Source of the DNA: UBA11524 sp965646445
GTDB lineage: Bacteria; Bacillota; Clostridia; Christensenellales; Aristaeellaceae
NCBI GenBank assembly: GCA_965646445.1
Contig: CBFFZW010000080.1
Coordinates: forward strand, 1-9,130
Reading direction: 5' to 3'
DNA length: 9,130 bases
Within the stretch, counting starts at the first letter, position 1, and every line of letters starts with the position of its first letter. A model generated the notes under the pieces. It saw only the letters and a list, made by a program, of their open reading frames with translations, was not told where the DNA came from and did not search any database. Shown here piece after piece: positions 5,882 to 9,130 of the stretch. The translations under genes and the position numbers were made by a program.

Positions 5882-6777
5882 TCAGTGAGCGCCAAAGACG
5901 CGCTGGGCGATGCCGCCCGTTTTGAACAGCATGAAGCACAACAGCACCGTGTAGCCGATAGTCCCCCAAATGGCCCCTATGGGGTCGCCGCTGGTGGCGA
6001 TGCCCTGAATGAGTACGGCGTTAGATCGCCACACATACCAGAATGAGCATCCCCTGGAACGCCACGGCAAACAGGATTTCAGGGTTAGTTTCTGCCCCGT
6101 CCCGCCCAGCTCCCGGTTGGACAGGAGGGTCGCCACGGGGATGGGCAAGGCTGTCAGCAGATATATTTTCAATCATTGCGGCCATACACCAGCACAAAAA
6201 TAATGATGTTCAGGGCCGTCATGGTACGTTGATTAAAATGGACTGCATGAACAGGACCAGCAGCGAGCCTATGGCCATTGTCTCCAGCGTGGCCTCCAGG
6301 TTCGGCCAGCATATCCGGCGTTAAACACTCGGTACTGCCCGGAAATAATCAGCCCCGCCGCGCTTGCAATCGCGCTCTGCCGACACATCGAACACCGCCA
6401 TAACGATGGTTGAATGTGTTTCGTTTCAGAAATGAGGATTGGCGCAGGACGTTTTTGAATACCCACTGAGATATTCGCCACGTCAAATTCGTGCATATTA
6501 TTTTTTCGAGGAATTCATCTGGATCAGCTTCGTAGGTTGCCCACAAAGTTCAAAGACCATCTCGGCGATAGGCAGTATCACCGTTTCGAGAAAGCTGGCG
6601 GGAATGAGGAGAACACCCGGCGTGCCATGCCGCCGGGCTGGTTCCCACCTGGTTACCGCGATCTTCCCCGGACTTGGCGTTTACTTATCGAACAGCCCGG
6701 CCCAAGGTTGCCCATGATTCCGTCAATTCAGCAGCTCTTTGATGCCAGTCCGTTGATCAGTCGGTGAGAATACCCAT
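5882..6777 (-). pseudogene. VirB6/TrbL-like conjugal transfer membrane protein, multiply frameshifted
   Basis: Conceptual repair gives a protein of about 298 codons, normal for the CD1112-type VirB6/TrbL-like inner-membrane channel protein of clostridial conjugative elements. It begins MGILTD at 6777 after a G-rich ribosome site. Across three frames one reads IDGIMGNL, ETVILPIA, HEFDVANIS, IVMAVFDVS, NLEATLETMAIGSLLVLF, MTALNIIIFVLVYGR, YLLTALPIPVATLLSNREL, VAFQGMLILVCVAI, and the typical tail IWGTIGYTVLLCF plus LFKTGG to the TGA at 5884-5882. Breaks in the last 350 bases lie near 6226, 6176, 6167, 6073 and 6022, each a one-base change beside otherwise conserved protein sequence. The part before 6310 has several more. 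As written it cannot make protein; the nature of the damage is discussed in the findings. Confidence 0.82.
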
Positions 6778-6789
6778 AGGCCCCCGCCC

Positions 6790-7008
6790 TTAAGAACAAG
6801 TGTTGGACAGCAGGGCGTCAGGGTCGTACCCAGCACGATGATGCCGCCGCCCGCCATGAGCTGCTTGATGCCGCGACTTGCCGCAGGTTGTCCGACCAGT
6901 AGCCCTCCAGCAGAATTGACCACGCCCAACACGGGGCAAGCCAGCGGCCAAGGGCCACAACAAGCGGTCTGCAAAGTAGTAACACGGCGGTAGAGGAAGA
7001 AACTGCAT
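6790..7008 (-). pseudogene. Maff-2 family small membrane protein, frameshifted
   Basis: Between VirD4 and TrbL, the usual place for a Maff-2 family gene in Tn1549/CTn-like elements, one can read VTTLQT, then (after removing single extra bases) LVVALGAGL and VLGVVN, LLEGY, SDN, and in another frame AASRGIKQLMAGGGIIVLGTT, ending LLSN before the TAA at 6792-6790. The two hydrophobic stretches and the GIKQLMAGGG block are the family hallmark, and about 72 codons is the family length. I count at least five one-base indels. The stop lies 12 bases before the TrbL ATG. The exact start (ATG at 7008 or further upstream) is uncertain. Confidence 0.75.
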
Positions 7009-7231
7009 ATATCCCCGTTTCTCGGGGTCAGCCCCAGCATGAAAAAAGCCGCCATTACGGCGGGCAGGGTCATCCTCTGGCCTCTGAGCAAAAACTACGC
7101 TGGCTACCTCTGGCCATGCTGGCCAGAAGTCCGTCCCGCTCCGTTGTGCTTACCTCCTCCCACAAAGTCACTGACTTTGTGGGAACCCTTTTTGCCCAGA
7201 AGCTATTACCAAAAGTGTCCGGTCGTCCAGC
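7009..7231. other. Gap between VirD4 and Maff-2, mostly repeat copy A
   Basis: No intact gene is visible. The minus strand reads NSFWAKRVPTKSVTLWEE and then STTERDGLLASMARGS in one frame after the VirD4 stop, but without a connected start. The similarity of this reading to the start of the methylase region is explained by the repeat at nucleotide level. The part from about 7009 to 7074 may hold the N-terminus of a longer Maff-2 precursor (MTLPAVMAAFFMLGL). Confidence 0.4.
7075..7203. repeat. Diverged direct repeat, copy A (after VirD4), with perfect palindrome
   Basis: This is the partner of 5720-5851. Its core is a perfect inverted repeat, TCCCACAAAGTCA (7158-7170) and TGACTTTGTGGGA (7172-7184), separated by one base. 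AACCCTTTTT follows on the plus strand, so that strand looks like an intrinsic terminator, opposite to the direction of the transfer genes. Copy A is the more symmetrical of the two. Confidence 0.7.
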
Positions 7232-9055
7232 TCATTTCATAGTTGAGATGTTCCTCGTCCTCTTCCATTGGCCCCCGTCCGGCACGTCCACCTCGTACAC
7301 GGTATATTCCTCGCTGGGGTTCAGCTTGTCCATACGCCGCCGGATGAGCCGGGAGAGATCAAAGGCGTTTTTCTTCTTATCGGCCTCGGCGGTGTATTTG
7401 TAGTTGGGGTGCTGTTCCAAATCGTACTTGGGGGAATAGAACGGCGGCAGGCCCCGCAGTTGCAGGATGCACCTGTCGCCGGGCATGGTGGCAAGCTCGC
7501 GGGGGTCATAAGCTCCCGGCCCAGCCGTTGGGTGTTTTGGCTGAAGCTCTCAGACTGCCCACGGGAACGGCCCTCCGTCTGCATGGAGATGGTTGCTTTC
7601 CCCAGCCAGTTTTCAGATATTTCCTTGATGGTGCTGGCCTCCCGGCCTCCCAGGAATATCACGCTGTCCATATTGCCGAGTATTTTCCGCGTTCTTGTCA
7701 TAAATGGCCTTGCATTGGGCCATCTGCTGGTAGAACAGGGTCAGGCTCACCTCGCGGGAGCGGATGACGGCCACCAGCTTTTCCAGGTTGTTCGGCACTT
7801 GGCCCGTGTTGGCCGCCTCGTCCCACAGCACCCGCACATGATGGGGCAGACGGCCCCCGTGTACGTTGTCCGCCCTCTCGCACAACAGGTTGAACATTTG
7901 AGAGAACGCCAAGGCTACAATAAAATTGTAGGTGCTGTCCGTGTCGCTGATAATGAAGAAAGCCGCCGTCCGCTTGTCCCCCAGCTTGTCCAGCTCCATT
8001 TCGTCATAGCTCATAATTTCCCGGAGCTGGGGGATGTCAAAGGGGGCCAGCCGCGCACCGCAGGAAATCAGGATCGAACGGGCTGTTTTGCCGCTGGCAA
8101 GGCGGTATTTGCGGTATTGCTTCACAGCAAAGCAATCCGGCTTGCGCTTTTCCAGCCCGGCAAACATATAGTCCACCGCGTTCATAAAGTCAGGATCGTC
8201 CTCTTTCACCTCCATGCCGGAGATCATATCCACCAGCGTGTTCATTGTTCCTGTCCTTCCGCTGCCCCTCAAAAAAAATGATATAGGCAATCAGGTCGCA
8301 GTACATGAAGCGTTTTTCAGATTTCGTCCAAAACGGATCTCCCTCCTTGCCCTCGCCCTTGGTGTTGGAGATCAGGGCATTGACGAATTTCAGAATGTCG
8401 GCCTCGTTGCGGATATAGGCCAGGGGGTTATAGTGCATGGATTTTGAGAAGTCGATGCTGTTGAAAACCTTAATCTCCTATACCCTTTTTTCCTCTGGAG
8501 GAAATAGCCCACCTGGGACAGCACCCCGCCCTTGGGGTCTACCACCACATAGGAGCTGTGGGCCTGGAGCAGTTGGGGGGTGAGCCAGAAGCGGGTTTTG
8601 CCGGAGCCGCTGGAGCCGATGACACAGGCGTTGAGGTTCCGGGCGTTGGCCGGGTTCTTGGGCCGGGTGTTGGTGGTGAGAAATTCCGTTTTGGTGAGAA
8701 TGACGTTATTTTCAAACTTGGGATCGGCAAAAGGGGCAATATCTTTTGGGCCGCCCCAGCGGGCCGATCCATACTCCGCATCCGGGCGGAATTTCTTGGC
8801 CTTTTTCGCCTTGCAGTAAATCAGGAGCCGGATGCCAGCCGCCCCCGCGATGCCTACCAGCCAGTCAAAGGGGTTCAGCCCCGGCGCGAAGTCGGCAAAG
8901 GCCGGGCCGAGGGCCGCCGTCATCCCCACCAGCTTGTGCGCCAAATCCGCCCCGGCCGCCAGACGGTAAGCCGTCCCCGCTTTCAGACAGGCCCACAAGA
9001 CGAACAGATAGGGGATATTGGGTAAAATGTACTTGCGGATATTATCTTTCTTCAC
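7232..9055 (-). pseudogene. VirD4-like conjugal coupling ATPase (CD1115 type), four frameshifts
   Basis: The type IV coupling protein brings the relaxosome to the transfer channel at the inner membrane. From a GTG at 9055, with AAGGAGG six bases upstream, come membrane helices at about residues 13-32 and 62-82, Walker A GSSGSGKT (147-154) and VVDPKGG (171-177). After a shift near 8474-8477 the frame reads IKVFNSIDFSKSMHYNPLAY. One extra base near 8246 leads to MNTLVDMISGMEVKEDD and on to ISDTDSTYNF, LLCERADNVHGG and the Walker B-type VLWDEAANTGQV. A shift near 7684-7687 gives ILGNMDSVIFLGGREAS, and one near 7499-7503 gives ELATMPGDRCILQLRG and the C-terminus at 7232. The span of 608 codons equals a full-length protein, with no block missing. 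Each break is one or two bases. As written it is a pseudogene, but indel errors in the sequence would explain all four. Confidence 0.88.
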
Positions 9056-9130
9056 GCTCCGCCTCCTTTGTCCGCTCCTTTTGCCGGGGCTGGTTGCGTA
9101 CCAACTCCTGGGCGCGTTTGAGCTGTTCCC
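9042..9130 (-). CDS. PcfB-like (DUF3801) conjugation protein, C-terminal end only
   Basis: The frame entering from the window edge reads EQLKRAQELVRNQPRQKER and ends with TKEAEREER before the TAA at 9044-9042. A charged, helical tail directly before VirD4 is where PcfB-family relaxosome accessory proteins are encoded in Tn1549/CTn-type elements. The gene overlaps the VirD4 start by 14 bases, and its last codons contain the VirD4 ribosome binding site. Identity rests mainly on position; the rest of the gene lies outside the window. Confidence 0.5.
   Translation of the reverse strand, partial: EQLKRAQELVRNQPRQKERTKEAEREER

Noticed and set aside
7268..8281. Plus-strand frame of 337 codons opposite VirD4
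   Set aside because: It is antisense to recognisable VirD4 blocks on the minus strand and has no domain of its own.
1..9130. CRISPR array, tRNA/rRNA genes, integrase, relaxase or attachment sites
   Set aside because: No regularly spaced repeats, cloverleaf or rRNA-like segments were seen, and no integrase or relaxase frame is in the window. Attachment sites cannot be called without the other end of the element.

Overview
The window comes from a GC-rich, Gram-positive gut-type clostridium (Firmicutes/Clostridia; a Ruminococcaceae/Oscillospiraceae-like host is my inference). The grounds are an ECF sigma/membrane anti-sigma pair of a Firmicutes kind, strong AAGGAGG-type ribosome binding sites, and a conjugative module whose proteins (VirD4, Maff-2, VirB6/TrbL-like) match Tn1549/CTn-type elements. 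No species can be named.

The left part (1 to about 4450) is clean chromosomal-type sequence. On the minus strand rfbA (710-1597) and rfbC (150-710) form a translationally coupled dTDP-L-rhamnose operon with a recognisable sigma-A promoter. Divergently, on the plus strand, lies a secreted CHAP-fold protein (1773-2540). It converges on a minus-strand operon of an ECF sigma factor (3705-4217) and its membrane-anchored anti-sigma protein (2629-3708; ATGA overlap). Two strong hairpins separate the convergent transcripts.

The middle part (4450-5113) is a mosaic. The 3' end of a NUDIX hydrolase gene, the internal part of an AT-rich class I SAM methyltransferase gene, and the 3'-truncated end of an element-borne DNA methylase are joined end to end in one orientation, each cut inside its coding sequence.

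The right part (about 5106-9130, all minus strand) is one end of an integrative conjugative element. In transcription order it holds the end of a PcfB-like gene, VirD4 coupling protein, a Maff-2 family small membrane protein, a VirB6/TrbL-like channel protein and a beta-class DNA methylase. Gene order, lengths and protein motifs are well preserved, but the reading frames are broken by many one-base indels: four in VirD4, and more in Maff-2, TrbL and the methylase. The next expected genes (PrgI-like, VirB4) are missing because the element stops at the mosaic junction near 5110. The indel pattern fits uncorrected sequencing or assembly error at least as well as real decay, so the pseudogene calls are conditional.

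A diverged direct repeat of about 130 bp (5720-5851 and 7075-7203), each copy with a palindromic core, sits after TrbL and after VirD4 and is the least explained structure here. I did not find a clearly new multi-gene system.
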